A stretch of 55,346 nt of DNA from Heyndrickxia acidiproducens DSM 23148 (GCF_000374345.1 NZ_KB893994.1:1-55346), one strand, 5' to 3'. Positions 37,440 through 48,440 are shown, counted from the stretch's first letter. A program made the numbers and translations. Notes: generated from the letters alone by a model not told the origin.

Positions 37440-39409
37440 GTGTCCTGGCTCCCTTCCAAATACTCTTCTATGACTTGAATTAATTGGTTTTCCGCTTCTT
37501 GTACAGTCACGCCTTCCAACTGTGTCGCCGCATTCGAAAGATGGCCGCCGCCATTCATCGCTTCCATGATGACCTGCACATTTACCTTTCCTAATGACCT
37601 TGCACTGATCCCGACTTCATCCTCATTGCGTCGTCCAATCACAAAAGAGGCATCGACACCACTCATTGTCAAAATTGTATCAGCTGTCTGGGCCATCAAT
37701 ACAGGGTTGTAAATGGTATCTTCCTTTCCTTTTGCAATGGCAATGCCATTCAGCGGAAATTTCACGGTTTCCACGAGTTTTGCACGTTGGATAAACGAGC
37801 GCAGGTCCTCTTTCAGGAATTTTTGCACCAAAACGGTATCAGCGCCCTGGGCACGCAAGTATGAGGCCGCATCAAATGTCCTTGAGCCTGTCCGTAATGT
37901 GAAGCTTTTTGTATCCACTATTATACCAGCAAGGAGGGCTGTTGCTTCAAGCATATTGATTTTTCCATTTTTCGGCTGGTATTCCATCAGCTCTGTCACC
38001 AACTCGGCCGTTGAAGAGGCGTAGGGTTCCATATAAACCAGCAGCGGGTTTTTGATAAAGTCTTCGCCACGCCGGTGATGGTCGATCACAACAACATTTT
38101 CGATGCGCCGGACAAGCCGTTCATCAATGACCAATGACGACTTGTGCGTGTCCACGACGACCAGCAATGTTTCTTCAGTAGCCATTTCCAGCGCTTCATC
38201 CGGTGTAATAAGGCGGGAATAAAGTTCCGGATACTGTTTCGTTTCATCAATCAAACGCCGGACACTCGTATCAATTTCAGACGGGTTTAAAACAATATAA
38301 CCCTCTATATGGTTCATTTCTGCCACTTTCCGTATTCCCATGGCCGCACCGACCGCGTCCATATCCGGAAACTTATGGCCCATGATCATGACTTTATCCC
38401 GTTCCAACATAATTTCGCGCAAAGCATGAGAGATGACGCGGGCTCTTACCCTTGTCCGCTTTTCCACCGGATTGGTTTTTCCCCCGTAAAATTTGACTTT
38501 CCCGTTCGCCTGCTTAATGGCAACCTGATCGCCGCCGCGCCCAAGTGCAATATCCAGGCTGGACTGCGCCAATTCCCCGAGTTCAGGCAGGGAAGGAACC
38601 CCGGCGCCGACACCGATACTTAAAGTGAGCGTAATATTTTGTTTTGAAGTGGCTTCCCTGACTTCGTCCAAAATTGAAAATTTATTGTTCTCCAGTTCAC
38701 GGAGAATACGCTCGTTAAAAACAGCGATAAATCTGTCAGATGAAATCCGTTTGAAAAACAGGCCAAACTCCATTGTCCACTTATTCAAAATAGAGGTAAC
38801 CAGGCTGTTCAAACTGCTGACTGTCTGATCATCCATTCCTTGTGTCACTTCATCATAATTGTCCAAAAAAATAATTGCGATAACCGTCCGTTCATTCTCG
38901 TATAATTGTTCCACTTCAGCTTGTTCAGTAATATCGAAAAAATAAAGCAGACGTTCTTCCAGTTTGATAATAACACGGTACTTTCTTTCATTCAGGCTTA
39001 CGGTTTCATAATGCATTTCCTGCTTGATCAGCGGCACCAGTACTTCCGCTACATCATACAGGGAACGGCCCACAAGCGTATCTTCATTAAAACAGGATGC
39101 CATGAAAGGATTGGTCCATTCAATGATATAATCTTCATTATAAAGCATGATTCCAATCGGCATTTCCAACAATGCTTCTTCACCCACACGTTTAACACGG
39201 TAGGAGAGCGTGGAGATATAATGCTCTATTTCTTCATTGGATTTCTGCTCTAAATAAAAGGCATAGTAGAACAACACCCCTAATATGAGCAGCCCGATCG
39301 CTGTAATCCACCAGTGGTAAAAGAAGAGGATCCCGAGCAAAACGAAAGAAACAGCAATCAAACCATATAAAGGATACCGCATTAACCGTTTATTGTAATA
39401 AGAAGGCAT
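37436..39409 (-). CDS. gdpP: Cyclic-di-AMP phosphodiesterase GdpP
   Basis: A 657-residue membrane enzyme. Two N-terminal membrane helices (about 10-50) are followed by a PAS domain (about 80-150), a degenerate GGDEF domain (about 170-300) and a DHH/DHHA1 module with DMDAVGAA near 350, VVIDHHRRG near 440 and GGGHLSNAA near 610. It cleaves c-di-AMP to pApA and so influences potassium, cell-wall and beta-lactam responses. It is in a yybS-gdpP-rplI order, as in B. subtilis. Confidence 0.96.
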   Translation of the reverse strand: MPSYYNKRLMRYPLYGLIAVSFVLLGILFFYHWWITAIGLLILGVLFYYAFYLEQKSNEEIEHYISTLSYRVKRVGEEALLEMPIGIMLYNEDYIIEWTNPFMASCFNEDTLVGRSLYDVAEVLVPLIKQEMHYETVSLNERKYRVIIKLEERLLYFFDITEQAEVEQLYENERTVIAIIFLDNYDEVTQGMDDQTVSSLNSLVTSILNKWTMEFGLFFKRISSDRFIAVFNERILRELENNKFSILDEVREATSKQNITLTLSIGVGAGVPSLPELGELAQSSLDIALGRGGDQVAIKQANGKVKFYGGKTNPVEKRTRVRARVISHALREIMLERDKVMIMGHKFPDMDAVGAAMGIRKVAEMNHIEGYIVLNPSEIDTSVRRLIDETKQYPELYSRLITPDEALEMATEETLLVVVDTHKSSLVIDERLVRRIENVVVIDHHRRGEDFIKNPLLVYMEPYASSTAELVTELMEYQPKNGKINMLEATALLAGIIVDTKSFTLRTGSRTFDAASYLRAQGADTVLVQKFLKEDLRSFIQRAKLVETVKFPLNGIAIAKGKEDTIYNPVLMAQTADTILTMSGVDASFVIGRRNEDEVGISARSLGKVNVQVIMEAMNGGGHLSNAATQLEGVTVQEAENQLIQVIEEYLEGSQDT

Positions 39410-39461
39410 ACCTTCAGCTCCTATTTAGAGAAAACTTGTTGCTAGTATGTAGATTGTCCAG

Positions 39462-40400
39462 CTATTTTCTGATGTAGCGCCTGAAATCAAATCCTATATC
39501 AATTATACCTAATATCATCACAAGATAAAGAAGCGGGCTGAAAATAATCGCAAAAATAACCGCCATGACGAAGAACACTTTCGGCCACTTTTTTTCATAG
39601 CTGTAGAAATTGATTAGGGAAAAACCCTGCATTAAAACCAGGATTTCAAAAATGAGTAATAAATTCATGACTGCTTTCGATAAAAAACTGCTTGCATCCG
39701 TTTCGATGAACATCGAAAGCACCAGGCAAATCACATAGTACCATAACACACTTTTTGGCAGACGAAATTCGCGGTAAGGGCTCCATTTCGGAACGGGAAC
39801 ACCTAATCTTTTTGCAACCGGAAAGTTTACTGCCATTAATACAAACACTGCAAGGAAAGAAAACAACAGCAGGAAACTCGGCAGATAGATCTGGTAAAGA
39901 GACACCATTGAATCCGCCATTTTATTGAGATTTTCAATTGAAGACTGCTGACCGAATTGTTCGAGCATTGTTCTCGATTGATTAACAGATTCCCGCAGTT
40001 GTTTCAGGTTTTCATTGATGATATTAAGATGGAAAAATTTGATTGAAACAAACAGGCCGATAATCAAACCAGCAAGAAACGTGAGGCTGGAAGCAAGATA
40101 GATAAAAAGTTTAGATTTTTTAAGCTGAATACAGTACCCCATTACAAAGCCCGTGCCTCCGTATAATAATGCAAACGGAAGTAATGCTGTTGTTCCCGCG
40201 AGCATCGAAATGAACAGGCAGGCGGCTGAGAATACAATCAAATATTTGAGCGGATATTTGGAACAGAAAATTAAAAAAGGCAATATAAGAAAAAAAATTG
40301 CCACCGGGCCAATCAATGGAACATAAGACAAAACCAGTACGAAGATCCCGAAAACGGCTGCAAGTAATGCCCCTTCTGTCAGCATTTTTGTTTTCTTCAC
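39462..40400 (-). CDS. yybS: YybS, DUF2232 multi-pass membrane protein
   Basis: A 312-residue protein with about eight hydrophobic helices (MLTEGALLAAVFGIFVLVLS at the start) and a short polar region near 140-175. It belongs to the YybS/DUF2232 family, distantly like ECF-type or MreD-type transporter subunits. No function is established; its constant place upstream of gdpP suggests a linked role. GTG at 40400 is chosen for the GGGAG motif upstream and for alignment to B. subtilis YybS. Confidence 0.88.
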   Translation of the reverse strand: MKKTKMLTEGALLAAVFGIFVLVLSYVPLIGPVAIFFLILPFLIFCSKYPLKYLIVFSAACLFISMLAGTTALLPFALLYGGTGFVMGYCIQLKKSKLFIYLASSLTFLAGLIIGLFVSIKFFHLNIINENLKQLRESVNQSRTMLEQFGQQSSIENLNKMADSMVSLYQIYLPSFLLLFSFLAVFVLMAVNFPVAKRLGVPVPKWSPYREFRLPKSVLWYYVICLVLSMFIETDASSFLSKAVMNLLLIFEILVLMQGFSLINFYSYEKKWPKVFFVMAVIFAIIFSPLLYLVMILGIIDIGFDFRRYIRK

Positions 40401-40481
40401 ATCAATACTCCCTTCAAAAAACAAGCCATTTTCCCTCATTTTACCATACCGGCAACTGAAACAAAAATAAAGTGAAAAAGA

Positions 40482-40512
40482 AAAAAGACAACCTGAGCAG
40501 GATGCCTTTTTT
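40482..40512 (-). terminator. Terminator of the rpsF-ssb-rpsR operon
   Basis: AAGGCATCC with GGTTGTCTT around a six-base loop on the minus strand and a T run; one mismatch in the stem. Confidence 0.65.
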
Positions 40513-40523
40513 ACGCTTCATTA

Positions 40524-40775
<252 letters not shown>

Positions 40776-40852
40776 TCAATATTAAGTTAGAAGATAACAT
40801 ATTTTTGACTGTATAACCCCATCAGTAAACAGGGGACAGGTCATATTTATCT

Positions 40853-41353
40853 TTAAAACGGAAGATCATCATCAGAGATGTCAATCGGTTGTCCATCATT
40901 TGAGAATGGATCTTCATCAAACTTCGAATGATTTTGATTGCGTTGATTCTGATTCTGACTTTGGTTCTGGCCCGGAAAAGGCGTACCCTGGTTATTCCCA
41001 TAATCCTGGCTGCCTCCGCGATCATGGCCGGCATTTCTCGGCTCAAGAAATTGGACGCTTTCTGCCACCACTTCGGTCACATACACACGTCTGCCATCCT
41101 GTCCTTCATAATTGCGTGTTTGAATCCGGCCGTCAACGCCTGCCATACTTCCTTTTTTCAAATAGTTGGCGACGTTTTCCGCCTGTTTTCTCCAAACAAC
41201 ACAATTAATAAAGTCAGCTTCTCTTTCGCCTTGCTGGTTTGTAAAAGTGCGGTTCACAGCCAGGGTAAAAGTGGCAACCGCTACCCCGTTTGGCGTATAA
41301 CGCAGGTCAGGATCCTTTGTCAGCCTGCCTACAAGAACAACACGGTTCATCAT
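40853..41353 (-). CDS. ssb: Single-stranded DNA-binding protein
   Basis: A 166-residue protein: OB fold (about 1-105, [20 protein letters not shown]), a Q/N/G-rich linker and the acidic tail DISDDDLPF that recruits replication and repair partners. ATG at 41353 (MMNRVV) matches the MLNRVV start of B. subtilis SsbA, with GAGGGG upstream. A parS site lies between it and rpsF. Confidence 0.97.
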   Translation of the reverse strand: MMNRVVLVGRLTKDPDLRYTPNGVAVATFTLAVNRTFTNQQGEREADFINCVVWRKQAENVANYLKKGSMAGVDGRIQTRNYEGQDGRRVYVTEVVAESVQFLEPRNAGHDRGGSQDYGNNQGTPFPGQNQSQNQNQRNQNHSKFDEDPFSNDGQPIDISDDDLPF

Positions 41354-41383
41354 CAGAATCAACCCCTCTCATGATTCAAAGTC

Positions 41384-41399
41384 TGTTTCACGTGAAACA
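41384..41399. promoter_or_regulatory. parS: parS site 2 (between rpsF and ssb)
   Basis: TGTTTCACGTGAAACA, a perfect palindrome, in the 63-base rpsF-ssb gap, inside the operon. Confidence 0.97.
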
Positions 41400-41416
41400 A
41401 GTTTATTTTTAATGGA

Positions 41417-41704
41417 TTATGCTTCTTCTTTTACAACAATATGGCGGATAATATCGCCATTAATCTTAGCAAGACGGTCAAATTCCTGCACCGCTGCCGG
41501 TTCAGCGTTCACATCGATGATATGGTAGTAACCATCGCGGAAGTCTTGGATTTCATATGCAAGACGTCGCTTACCCCAATCTTTTGATTCGATGATCTCC
41601 GCGCCTTGGGATGTTAAAACATTGTCAAATCGCTCAACAAGCGCTTTTTTTGCTTCATCCTCAATTGTAGGGCGGATAATGTACATCACTTCGTACTTTC
41701 TCAT
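41417..41704 (-). CDS. rpsF: 30S ribosomal protein S6
   Basis: A 95-residue protein ([20 protein letters not shown] and [11 protein letters not shown]), the first gene of rpsF-ssb-rpsR. GGAGGTGA precedes the ATG. The promoter at 41882-41910 is its own. Confidence 0.97.
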   Translation of the reverse strand: MRKYEVMYIIRPTIEDEAKKALVERFDNVLTSQGAEIIESKDWGKRRLAYEIQDFRDGYYHIIDVNAEPAAVQEFDRLAKINGDIIRHIVVKEEA

Positions 41705-41881
41705 CTGATTGTCACCTCCTTATGGACTATGCGGCCCTTTTCAAAAAAAGGGCAAGGAGCAATGGTTTACACGTTCATTACTCACAAGTTGAAATTATAT
41801 CATAGTCATTCATGAAAAGCAATGACGGGAAAACCGGAATCATCATGCCATGTATGGTGAAACAGACTTTGTATATGTCAT

Positions 41882-41910
41882 AGTATATAAAACATACGTT
41901 CTGTTTTCAA
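41882..41910 (-). promoter_or_regulatory. Sigma-A promoter of rpsF-ssb-rpsR
   Basis: TTGAAA (41905-41910) and TATACT (41882-41887) with a 17-base spacer on the minus strand, giving a leader of about 170 bases ahead of rpsF. Other paired segments in this leader (GCCCTTTT-AAAAGGGC near 41733) may serve autogenous control by S6:S18. Confidence 0.75.
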
Positions 41911-41965
41911 GCCCTTTTTAGAAAAAATTTTTACCAGCTGTTCAGTTATTGCCAAGAAGCCCTTA

Positions 41966-42436
41966 TCAAGTAAATTGTTTCAAAAGATTCGCCATTTCAA
42001 TGGCACTAACCGCTGTATCCCAACCCTTATTACCTGCTTTTGTGCCGGCTCTCTCTATTGCTTGTTCAATCGTATCCGTCGTTAAAACACCGAATATCAC
42101 CGGTACATTAGATTGTAAACCGGCTTGTGCAACCCCTTTTGCGGTTTCACTGCTGACATACTCGAAATGTGCTGTTGCTCCCCGAATTACGGTTCCAAGC
42201 GCTAATACCGCATCATACATGCCTGAAGTTGCCATTTTTTTTGCAATCAGCGGAATTTCAAATGCGCCCGGTACCCAGGCAACTTCAATATTCTGTTCGC
42301 TCACACCATGCCTCAAGAGCGCATCTTCTGCCCCGCTGAGAAGTTTGCTGGTAATAAATTCATTAAAACGCGAAACAACAATCCCAATTTTCAGCCCGGT
42401 TCCAACCAGATTTCCTTCGTACATTTTTCCCATCAT
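41966..42436 (-). CDS. ribH: 6,7-dimethyl-8-ribityllumazine synthase
   Basis: A 156-residue subunit of the 60-mer capsid enzyme that joins ribitylaminouracil with dihydroxybutanone phosphate. Typical motifs are [13 protein letters not shown] near 18-30, [10 protein letters not shown] near 55 and [16 protein letters not shown] near 80-95. AAGGAGG precedes two adjacent ATGs; the first is given. It is last of ribD-E-BA-H and overlaps nothing; 11 bases separate it from ribBA. Confidence 0.96.
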   Translation of the reverse strand: MMGKMYEGNLVGTGLKIGIVVSRFNEFITSKLLSGAEDALLRHGVSEQNIEVAWVPGAFEIPLIAKKMATSGMYDAVLALGTVIRGATAHFEYVSSETAKGVAQAGLQSNVPVIFGVLTTDTIEQAIERAGTKAGNKGWDTAVSAIEMANLLKQFT

Positions 42437-42447
42437 GAAAAGCCTCC

Positions 42448-43641
42448 TTAAAGGTGTAGTAAATGTCCCATTTTTTCTGCTTTTGTGCGCAGATAGTGCT
42501 CATTTTCTTTTTTTACTGGCATTTCAATCGGTACGCGTTCCACAATTTCCAGCCCGTAATCTTTCAGACCTGTCATTTTCAAAGGGTTATTGGTTAATAG
42601 CCGTAACTTACCTACCCCCAAGTCTTTTAAAATTTGGGCACTAATCCCGTAATCGCGCATATCAGCAGGGAATCCAAGCTGATGGTTGGCTTCGACTGTA
42701 TCAAAACCCTGTTCTTGAAGTTTATAAGCTTTTAATTTATTGATTAAGCCAATGCCGCGTCCTTCCTGTCTCATATAGAGTAGAATTCCGCGCCCTTCTT
42801 TTTCAATTTGGGCAAGCGCAGCGGCAAGCTGGGGGCCGCAATCGCAGCGATAGGAACCAAAAATATCCCCGGTTAAGCATTCTGAATGGACCCTTACCAA
42901 TAGGGGGGCATTTACCTGAGTATCGCCCTTCATCAACGCAATATGTTCTTTTCCCGATAATAATTCCGTATAGCCGATCATTTTGAATTGACCAAAGTGG
43001 GTGGGAAGCGTAATTTCTACTTCTCTTTTGACTAATTTTTCATGTTTTCTTCGGTATTCAACCAATGATTGAATGGTGATGAGTTTCAGATTAAGCCGTT
43101 TTGCGACCTTTTGCAGCTGGGGAAGACGTGCCATCGTGCCATCTTCATTCATAATTTCACAAATCACGCCGACCGGTTTTGTGCCGGCTAATTTTGCCAG
43201 ATCCACTGCTGCTTCCGTATGCCCCCTCCTGGTGAATACGCCCCCATCCTTTGCAATTAAAGGAAAAACATGCCCCGGCCGGTGAAAATCTTCCGGCACC
43301 GCGTTTTCATTTGCGAGCTCGTGAATGGTTTTGGCGCGTTCAAAGACGCTGATTCCGGTACTTGTTGCCCGGTGATCAATGCTTGTTGTAAAAGCCGTTT
43401 CATGTCGATCGGTATTATCGTTCGTCATCATTTGAAGGCGAAACTTATTGGCGATTTGCTTTGAAACAGGGACACAAATTAACCCGCGCCCCTCTTTGGC
43501 CATAAAATTAATCATTTCAGGTGCCACCTTTTCGCCCAGGCCAATAAAATCGCCTTCGTTTTCCCTGTTTTCATCATCCACTGCGATCACAACTTTCCCC
43601 ATTTTCAAGTCTTCCAGAGCATCGTCAATTGTGTGAAACAT
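42448..43641 (-). CDS. ribBA: Bifunctional 3,4-dihydroxy-2-butanone-4-phosphate synthase / GTP cyclohydrolase II
   Basis: A 397-residue fusion. The N-terminal DHBP synthase has [14 protein letters not shown] near 22-35 and GHTEAAVDL near 150. The C-terminal GTP cyclohydrolase II has zinc ligands in [20 protein letters not shown] near 255-275 and RQEGRGIGL. It supplies both precursors of riboflavin. ATG at 43641 (MFHTIDDA) is chosen from family alignment; the upstream GGGATGGGG serves as ribosome binding site. Confidence 0.96.
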   Translation of the reverse strand: MFHTIDDALEDLKMGKVVIAVDDENRENEGDFIGLGEKVAPEMINFMAKEGRGLICVPVSKQIANKFRLQMMTNDNTDRHETAFTTSIDHRATSTGISVFERAKTIHELANENAVPEDFHRPGHVFPLIAKDGGVFTRRGHTEAAVDLAKLAGTKPVGVICEIMNEDGTMARLPQLQKVAKRLNLKLITIQSLVEYRRKHEKLVKREVEITLPTHFGQFKMIGYTELLSGKEHIALMKGDTQVNAPLLVRVHSECLTGDIFGSYRCDCGPQLAAALAQIEKEGRGILLYMRQEGRGIGLINKLKAYKLQEQGFDTVEANHQLGFPADMRDYGISAQILKDLGVGKLRLLTNNPLKMTGLKDYGLEIVERVPIEMPVKKENEHYLRTKAEKMGHLLHL

Positions 43642-43667
43642 AGAACCCCATCCCTTCACAGTTATGT

Positions 43668-44321
43668 CTATTCAGACAAAAACCCATTTTTTCTTAATAA
43701 GTCCATTGTATTGGGCTTTCTTTCCATCCCATTCATGTGCTGCAACATGCTTTCGATGTATTTGGCCAACATATCGCATTCAATATTGACTTTTTCGCCT
43801 ACTTTCTTTTTCGCAATGTTTGACAGCTGCCGGGTATGCGGAATTAAAGAAATCGTCAATAGATTTCCCTTCACTTCAAAAATTGTCAGAGATGTTCCAT
43901 TAACAGCCACTGAACCTTTTGGGATACAATAAGGAGCAAGGGAATCTGATACTGCAATCGAAATATAAAGCGCATTTTCCACTCTTTTTAAAGACCGGAT
44001 CGTGCCAGTCCCATCTACATGTCCCGAAACAAAATGACCACCAAACCTTCCATTTGCACGCATTGCACGTTCAAGATTGACTTCGCTTCCCGAATGTAAC
44101 TGCGCAAGGGTCGTATCCTGAAAAGTTTCGGGCATCACATCAACAGAGAATTCTTTTTTCGTAAAAGAAGTCACGGTTAAACAGACGCCATCCACTGATA
44201 TGCTGTCTCCCGCCCGGACATCATTCAAAACCTCTTTAGCCTGTATATCCAATTGAAGAGAGGCTGGCCTCTGGCGGATATTTTTCAAGACCCCGATTTC
44301 TTCAATGATTCCCGTAAACAT
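43668..44321 (-). CDS. ribE: Riboflavin synthase, alpha subunit
   Basis: A 217-residue protein of two tandem lumazine-binding beta barrels: [12 protein letters not shown] opens the first, [12 protein letters not shown] marks the second. It dismutates two lumazines to riboflavin and pyrimidinedione. ATG at 44321 follows GGAAGGAA and overlaps the end of ribD by about 20 bases, so they are coupled. Confidence 0.96.
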   Translation of the reverse strand: MFTGIIEEIGVLKNIRQRPASLQLDIQAKEVLNDVRAGDSISVDGVCLTVTSFTKKEFSVDVMPETFQDTTLAQLHSGSEVNLERAMRANGRFGGHFVSGHVDGTGTIRSLKRVENALYISIAVSDSLAPYCIPKGSVAVNGTSLTIFEVKGNLLTISLIPHTRQLSNIAKKKVGEKVNIECDMLAKYIESMLQHMNGMERKPNTMDLLRKNGFLSE

Positions 44322-45420
44322 GTTCATTTCCTTCCTGCTGGACAGAAGCTGTAATTTTAATATCCGGACCAATCTGTTCTATCTTTTCAAACTTAAGGGG
44401 CATCGCGAATCTCATCGCCTCCAAACCGGGGCCGCCAAAAGCAGACGGAGCCTCTGTGCCTCCAATACATTTCGGTGCCATATACAAAATCAATTGTTGA
44501 AACAGCTTTTGCTTCAGAAAAGAACCATTTACTTTAGCGCCGCCTTCAACAAGGAGCGTCATCACGCCGCGGGCTCCAAGTTCCTTTAACATTTCATATA
44601 AACAAATAGAATCATAGTCTTGCCTGATGACTTCAACACCGAATGCTTCTAACGCTGACGCTTTTTCTCTTGAAGCGCCTTTTCCGCAAAAAATGATGGC
44701 AGGAGCTTCCTGGTTTAACACAGCTGCACTTGCCGGTATGCGCAAGTGCGTATCTAACACAACTCGAATAGGATTTTTTCCACCCTGGGGCAGCCGGGTA
44801 GTAAGAAGGGGATTATCTTGGAGAACGGTATGAATTCCAACGAGTATTGCATCATGCTTGTTCCTTAACTCGTGAACATCCAATCTGGACGCTTCACTTG
44901 TGATCCATTTGCTGTCATGTGTATAGGCTGCAATTTTACCATCTGCCGTCACGGCGGTTTTAATGGTGACAAATGGTAATTTGGTTTGAATATAATGGAA
45001 AAACGGCCGATAGAAAATATCTGCTTTTGTTTTGCAAATTCCTGTTTCCACACGAACGCCGGCCTGTGTTAGCTTGCTGATCCCTTTTCCGCTTACTGCA
45101 GGATTGGGATCTATTGCTGCCACGTACACGTTCTGAATGCCTTTTTCAATCAGAAAATCCGCACATGGAGGCTGTTTTCCGTAGTGGGAGCATGGCTCAA
45201 GCGTGACATAAACATCTGCGCCATTTGCCAGGTTTCCGGCCATTTCAACTGCCATTCTTTCTGCATGTTTCTCTCCTGCTTTTAAATGTGCGCCATAGCC
45301 AACCATTCTCCCGTCCTTTACGACAACACTTCCAACAGGCGGATTCGGAGAAGTTTGGCCTGCTGCACCTTCTGCAAGAGAAAATGCTAAATTCATGTAA
45401 TCTTCTTTCTTCAATCGCAT
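44302..45420 (-). CDS. ribD: Riboflavin deaminase/reductase RibD
   Basis: A 372-residue bifunctional enzyme. The N-terminal deaminase has zinc ligands in HAERMAVEMA (about 50) and PCSHYGKQPPCADF (about 75-88). The C-terminal reductase has ITSEASRLDVHELRNKHDAI near 165-185 and LLVEGGAKVNGSF near 290. It performs steps two and three of riboflavin synthesis. The ATG at 45420 is very close to AAGGGAG; a TTG two codons later (45414) is better spaced and may be the real start. First gene after the FMN riboswitch. Confidence 0.95.
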   Translation of the reverse strand: MRLKKEDYMNLAFSLAEGAAGQTSPNPPVGSVVVKDGRMVGYGAHLKAGEKHAERMAVEMAGNLANGADVYVTLEPCSHYGKQPPCADFLIEKGIQNVYVAAIDPNPAVSGKGISKLTQAGVRVETGICKTKADIFYRPFFHYIQTKLPFVTIKTAVTADGKIAAYTHDSKWITSEASRLDVHELRNKHDAILVGIHTVLQDNPLLTTRLPQGGKNPIRVVLDTHLRIPASAAVLNQEAPAIIFCGKGASREKASALEAFGVEVIRQDYDSICLYEMLKELGARGVMTLLVEGGAKVNGSFLKQKLFQQLILYMAPKCIGGTEAPSAFGGPGLEAMRFAMPLKFEKIEQIGPDIKITASVQQEGNEHVYGNH

Positions 45421-45467
45421 CTCTCCCTTATGAAATTCCCGCCGAACTTGCTTCGCCTATTTTTTGA

Positions 45468-45497
45468 CAAAAAAACCGCACAACAATGTGTGCGGGG
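45468..45497 (-). terminator. Conditional terminator of the FMN riboswitch
   Basis: CCGCACACATTGTTGTGCGG on the minus strand followed by seven T, between the aptamer and ribD. Confidence 0.85.
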
Positions 45498-45550
45498 CAT
45501 AAATGCATCATGAAATAAACGTTAAATACCATTAACATGGGTTCGTACTG

Positions 45551-45686
45551 ATCCTTCTCCCATCCAGACTTTAACTGTCGGCTTTGGATTCTCACCAAAT
45601 CCACCATATTATAAAAATATGGGTCACGGGCTTAGAGGCTTGCCTCATCACCGCCGGTCGGGATTTACACCCTGCCCCGAAGGATT
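45551..45686 (-). ncRNA. FMN riboswitch (RFN element)
   Basis: Minus-strand conserved blocks in order: ATCCTTCGGGGCAGGGTG (complement of 45669-45686), AATCCCGACCGGCGGTGAT, AAGCC and AGCCCGTGAC, GGTGGATTTGGTGAGAATCC, AAGCCGACAGT and GATGGGAGAAGGAT at the end. These are the P1-P6 core of RFN elements. With FMN bound, the downstream hairpin (45468-45497) terminates transcription before ribD. Confidence 0.97.
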
Positions 45687-45771
45687 TATTCGATTACTTT
45701 AAATTATAACATAATCATTCCAGTATTGACACTTATTTTTTCTTTTTTAAAGAAAAAGGCAATGATCGCGA

Positions 45772-46872
45772 TCACACATTAAACCTGAAATGCATGACAT
45801 CGCCATCTTGAACGGCATAATCTTTGCCTTCCAACCGTACTTTTCCGGCTTCTCTTGCTGCGGCGATACTGCCGTATGCCATTAAGTCCTCATACGAAAC
45901 GGTTTCAGCGCGGATAAAGCCCTTTTCAAAGTCGGTATGGATAATGCCTGCACATTGCGGGGCTTTCATGCCTTTTTTGAAAGTCCACGCCCTGACTTCC
46001 GGTTCACCGGCAGTAAAATATGTGGCAAGGCCGAGCAAACTGTAGGCTGCTTTAATCAGCTGATCGAGACCAGACTCTTGAATCCCGAGTTCCGATAAAA
46101 ACATTGCCTTTTCATCATCTTCAAGTTCTGCGACCTCTTCTTCGATGCGGGCACAGATGACAATGACTTCTGCATTTTCATTTTTTGCATAATCGCGTAC
46201 CTGTTGCACATAAGCATTTTCGGATGCATCCTGGAGTTCATCTTCACCGACATTGGCAACATAGAGAACCGGCTTGCTCGTCAAAAGCTGAAACCCTTTC
46301 ACAATTTTCAACTGTTCTTCAGACAATTCAACCGACCTGGCAGGCTTTTCTGCTTCAAACGCAGCTTTCAGTTTGACGAGTACCTCGTATTCAGCTACTG
46401 CATCCTTGTCTTTTTGTTTGGCGATTTTTTCAACGCGGGCGATCCGTTTATCGACTGTTTCAAGGTCTGCTAAAATCAGCTCCAAATTAATCGTTTCAAT
46501 ATCATCAATCGGATCCACTTTACCGGATACATGGGTAATGTTTTCATCTTCAAAGCAGCGGACAACATGGCAGATTGCATCCACCTGCCTGATATGGGAT
46601 AAGAATTTATTTCCCAGGCCTTCCCCTTTGCTTGCACCTTTTACAATCCCGGCAATATCGGTAAATTCAAATGTGGTCGGAACTGTTTTTTTCGGATGGT
46701 AAAGTTCTGTTAATTTATCTAAACGCTCATCGGGAACTTCCACCATTCCCACATTCGGATCAATTGTGCAAAAAGGGTAGTTGGCAGATTCCGCACCTGC
46801 TTTTGTAATTGCATTAAATAATGTGGATTTCCCGACATTCGGCAAGCCCACAATTCCGGCTGTCAGCGCCAT
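45772..46872 (-). CDS. ychF: Redox-responsive P-loop ATPase/GTPase YchF
   Basis: A 366-residue Obg-related protein with G1 GLPNVGKSTL (8-17), G3 DIAGIVKGASKGEG, NxxE specificity typical of ATP rather than GTP, a coiled-coil arm (about 130-190) and a C-terminal TGS domain ending VMHFRFNV. It binds ribosomes and affects oxidative stress. AGAGGAGTGACC precedes the ATG. In B. subtilis ychF (yyaF) directly precedes rpsF; here the rib operon is between. Confidence 0.96.
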   Translation of the reverse strand: MALTAGIVGLPNVGKSTLFNAITKAGAESANYPFCTIDPNVGMVEVPDERLDKLTELYHPKKTVPTTFEFTDIAGIVKGASKGEGLGNKFLSHIRQVDAICHVVRCFEDENITHVSGKVDPIDDIETINLELILADLETVDKRIARVEKIAKQKDKDAVAEYEVLVKLKAAFEAEKPARSVELSEEQLKIVKGFQLLTSKPVLYVANVGEDELQDASENAYVQQVRDYAKNENAEVIVICARIEEEVAELEDDEKAMFLSELGIQESGLDQLIKAAYSLLGLATYFTAGEPEVRAWTFKKGMKAPQCAGIIHTDFEKGFIRAETVSYEDLMAYGSIAAAREAGKVRLEGKDYAVQDGDVMHFRFNV

Positions 46873-47035
46873 ATATGGTCACTCCTCTAATTCTCAGGTT
46901 AAACTTATTTATATAAAGCAACAAATATGAATACGATTACCACAGGGCATCATGTGATGTTATACCTGTAAAAACAGCCTCCATCCAATAAAACAAGAGG
47001 CCACTCACAATTATAGGGATTTACCTTTCAAAATA

Positions 47036-47063
47036 CAAGCCGGCCGTGCAATTGCCGGCCGGG
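47036..47063 (-). terminator. Terminator-like hairpin after yyzM
   Basis: GCCGGC (47039-47044) with GCCGGC (47054-47059), self-complementary stems, followed on the minus strand by TTGTATTTTG. Confidence 0.6.
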
Positions 47064-47088
47064 TGACATGAAGATTGCTTTTTTCTTT

Positions 47089-47292
47089 TTACGCTTGTTC
47101 TTGGTGTTTTACGAGGATTTTTTTCAGTTTGCGTGTAAATTCCCTTCTTGGAATCATCACGCTGTGGCCGCATCCTTCGCATTTGATGCGGATATCGGCT
47201 CCCATTCTGATGATTTTCCAGCGGTTTGTGCCGCATGGATGCTGTTTTTTCATTTCCACAATATCATTCAATTCAAAGTTTTTATCTTCCAT
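47089..47292 (-). CDS. yyzM: DUF951 small zinc-ribbon-like protein YyzM
   Basis: A 67-residue basic protein with CG near position 20 and CEGCG near 39, a likely single metal-binding knuckle, and VMIPRREFTRKLKKIL at the end. It matches DUF951 (YyzM), conserved between the MscS-type gene and ychF in Bacillus. Function unknown. It overlaps the end of the channel gene by 11 bases and is coupled to it. Confidence 0.88.
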   Translation of the reverse strand: MEDKNFELNDIVEMKKQHPCGTNRWKIIRMGADIRIKCEGCGHSVMIPRREFTRKLKKILVKHQEQA

Positions 47293-48193
47293 CTTGATCC
47301 CCCCTCATGAATGGATGTCCGCTATACGCCTGTTCCTCTTCATTGCGGGAATAGGTCACCATTTTTGGATAGGGCGCCTGGATATGGTGTTCGTCCAACA
47401 CCTTTTTAATATCTTTCTTTAAAGCTCTTGCGATAAACCAATGCGACATCGGAAGCGTTTCGACAACAATCCTTAAGGTTACATCTGACGTGCCTAATTG
47501 CTGGACACCCAGCAATTCCGGTTCGCTCACAATTTCTTCATACTGGCCGGCAAATGATTCAAGTAATCCCTGGATAATTCTTTCCGCTTTATCAATATTC
47601 TCTTCATATGGGATATGGACGTCCACGACAGCCACGCTGTTATGAATGGAAAAATTAGTAACATTTGTAATATTTCCATTTGGGATGATGTATAACTCCC
47701 CGGTCCAGTTTTTTATTTTCGTCGTCCGCAGCCCGATTTCTTCCACGACGCCCTCAAATTTTCCAATTGAAACCGTATCGCCGACCGAAAACTGGTCTTC
47801 AAAAATAATAAAAAATCCTGAAATAATATCTTTTACCAAACTTTGCGCACCAAAACCAACAGCCAGCCCGACAATACCGGCCCCTGCCAGCAAGCCCTGA
47901 ACATTGATGTTCATCAAGGAGAGAACAGTAACAATTGCGATAAAACCGACCACGTATGTCAAAGTATTTTCCATGAGCCGCATAAGAGTGGCCTCGCGCC
48001 TTTCAGAAAACCGAAGCGGAGCCCTTGCACGAACCTGGAATATTTTGTTGATTGCCTTTTTCCCGAATTTTATAATCAAAGAAGCAACCAAAAGCACCAC
48101 GATCATTTTCAGAATGGTTTCCCCAATGGAAAGCCATACCTCTTCATTAAACCATTTTGTATGTTTTAAATAGGATTCAAGATGATTCACCAT
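47282..48193 (-). CDS. Small-conductance mechanosensitive channel (MscS family)
   Basis: A 303-residue protein with three N-terminal membrane helices (about 25-45, 70-90, 95-115); the third carries the pore pattern GIVGLAVGFGAQSLVKDIISG. A beta domain (FSVGDTVSIGKFEG, NGNITNVTNFS) and a mixed C-terminal domain follow. It releases solutes under hypo-osmotic stress. ATG at 48193 is taken; an upstream in-frame TTG is possible, and neither has a strong ribosome binding site. It sits where B. subtilis has yyaE/yyaD-region genes. Confidence 0.9.
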   Translation of the reverse strand: MVNHLESYLKHTKWFNEEVWLSIGETILKMIVVLLVASLIIKFGKKAINKIFQVRARAPLRFSERREATLMRLMENTLTYVVGFIAIVTVLSLMNINVQGLLAGAGIVGLAVGFGAQSLVKDIISGFFIIFEDQFSVGDTVSIGKFEGVVEEIGLRTTKIKNWTGELYIIPNGNITNVTNFSIHNSVAVVDVHIPYEENIDKAERIIQGLLESFAGQYEEIVSEPELLGVQQLGTSDVTLRIVVETLPMSHWFIARALKKDIKKVLDEHHIQAPYPKMVTYSRNEEEQAYSGHPFMRGDQDGR

Positions 48194-48440
48194 AAAACAC
48201 CAACTTTCATTTTTCAACCGGTTTTCTGCACTACTGTTATTTTAACAAAAATTACGGAGTTCCTCGACATTTGCCGGCCATTTCCAGAAAAAAATACAGG
48301 CCATATGAATCCAGCTGTTACAGATGATTGGGAAGCGGGCCGATCCTGATGGCTTTCCACCTAATATGCCCCTTTAAAATTTATCCCTCCCCGCCTGCTT
48401 GGTTTGAGTGTAAAAACCGGGCTATCGGGTAACAAGAAGA

